Assembly: GCA_029821515.1 (NCBI GenBank)
Contig: JALGTD010000081.1
Location: 1-6,819, forward strand
DNA from: Candidatus Zipacnadia bacterium
GTDB lineage: Bacteria; Armatimonadota; Zipacnadia; Zipacnadales; Zipacnadaceae
Direction: 5' to 3'
DNA: 6,819 nucleotides
In this document: piece by piece, positions 6,181 to 6,819 of the stretch
Numbering within the stretch: the stretch's first letter is position 1
Layout of the letters: each line of letters begins with the position of its first letter
The notes under the pieces: model-generated
Told to the model about the DNA's origin: nothing
What the model saw: only the letters and a program-made list of their open reading frames with translations
The model's database searches: none
Translations under genes and position numbers: made by a program

Positions 6181-6819
6181 GTGAAAGAATCACAAGTCTC
6201 CTCTGTCACTCGAGCTTTTCCGCTGTTTCTGGCGCAAGTCTGCTGCCAATTTCTCGGTCTGGCGGTTGGTATGATCCTGGTGCGTGCCTTGACAAAGCAA
6301 GCGTATGGCACCTATGCCCATGTGCTTCTTGTTACCAATATAGCTCTGCCGGTCGCAGCTATAGGGCTAGCCGACAGCTTATACTTTTTTGCCCCCAGGG
6401 CACCTCGCAGCCATAGGCGAGGCCTGCTGGTACGCAGCGCTATCTTTGTCTGCATAACCACAGCAGCTACCGGGCTTGCCCTATGGGCATTACGCCATCC
6501 GCTGGCCCATCTACTCAACGATGAGCAGCTCGTCCAAATCATCTTGCCAATAGTAGCAATTCTCACTTTTACTGTCTTAGCCGGACTGTTAAATGCTTGG
6601 TTTATCTCTACTGAGCGCATTGGGTTAGCCTCTGTATATACACTGGTGCAGTTCCTGCCGCTGGGCATCGCCTCTGTCGCTGTCTGGCAACTAAACCTAC
6701 CTTTGGAATGGCTCGTTTCCAAGTGGGCTTGGTTTGGAATGATGCTTCTAATTCCGCTCATTATTTGGCCCTGGTTTGAACCTGGCTCAGCAAGTCTTGC
6801 CTTCGTCTGGCGAGCTATC
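6181..6819 (+). CDS. Wzx-type polysaccharide flippase, N-terminal part (3' end beyond the right edge)
   Basis: These are the first 213 residues of a polytopic protein of the polysaccharide biosynthesis/MOP flippase family (Polysacc_synt), which moves lipid-linked oligosaccharides across the inner membrane. The frame is open to the right edge. The characteristic N-terminal block is present: FPLFLAQVCCQFLGLAVG (13-30, segment 1), ILVRALTKQAYGTYA (32-46), the second segment with VTNIALPVAAIGLADSL (51-67), then FFAPR (69-73) and the basic loop HRRG (78-81). Further membrane segments lie at about 83-105, 119-140, 148-168 and 184-199. Family members usually have 12-14 segments and 400-500 residues, so about half is seen. 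The GTG at 6181 is chosen because GGGAAGCGAG precedes it and an in-frame TGA occurs at 6148-6150; TTG 6166 is a weaker alternative. It is transcribed away from the rest of the cluster. Substrate cannot be inferred. Confidence 0.88.
   Translation, partial: MKESQVSSVTRAFPLFLAQVCCQFLGLAVGMILVRALTKQAYGTYAHVLLVTNIALPVAAIGLADSLYFFAPRAPRSHRRGLLVRSAIFVCITTAATGLALWALRHPLAHLLNDEQLVQIILPIVAILTFTVLAGLLNAWFISTERIGLASVYTLVQFLPLGIASVAVWQLNLPLEWLVSKWAWFGMMLLIPLIIWPWFEPGSASLAFVWRAI

Noticed and set aside
6312..6761. Minus-strand open frame of 149 codons
   Set aside because: It is antisense to the flippase, whose frame matches the family block clearly; the antisense product has no recognisable features.

Overview
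The window is bacterial DNA carrying part of a surface-polysaccharide (capsule, O-antigen or exopolysaccharide) biosynthesis locus. Base composition is moderate: hand counts of sample lines give roughly 48-55% G+C. GTG starts and recognisable Shine-Dalgarno sequences fit a bacterium, but nothing in the sequence fixes the phylum.

Layout. On the minus strand, read from high to low coordinates, lie: an O-antigen ligase/polymerase-type membrane protein (6125 to 4755), a GT4-type glycosyltransferase (4745 to 3501), a GT-C-type membrane glycosyltransferase (3460 to 1946), a second, poorly recognisable polytopic membrane protein (1653 to 592), and the N-terminal 142 residues of another GT4-type glycosyltransferase that runs off the left edge (428 to 1). 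On the plus strand, diverging from the ligase/polymerase across a 55-bp spacer, is the N-terminal half of a Wzx-type polysaccharide flippase (6181 to the right edge). Both edge genes are incomplete here.

How they would work together. The two GT4 enzymes would add sugars from nucleotide donors to a lipid-linked intermediate at the cytoplasmic face. The flippase would move that intermediate across the membrane. The ligase/polymerase and the GT-C enzyme(s), which typically use polyprenyl-phosphate-linked donors, would act on the outer face. No initiating phosphoglycosyl transferase, nucleotide-sugar synthesis gene or chain-length regulator is visible, so the locus must extend beyond the window.

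Spacing is uneven. The ligase/polymerase, first GT4 and GT-C genes are tightly packed (gaps of 9 and 40 bp). The second membrane protein sits between gaps of 292 and 163 bp, is more A+T-rich in the lines sampled, and has a 14/16 imperfect direct repeat in the gaps on either side. This suggests a separately acquired or rearranged unit. I see no CRISPR array, tRNA, rRNA, transposase or clear terminator, and no convincing novel defence or mobile system. The most useful second looks are the orphan membrane protein with its gaps and a perfect 17-nt palindrome at the ligase/GT4 junction.
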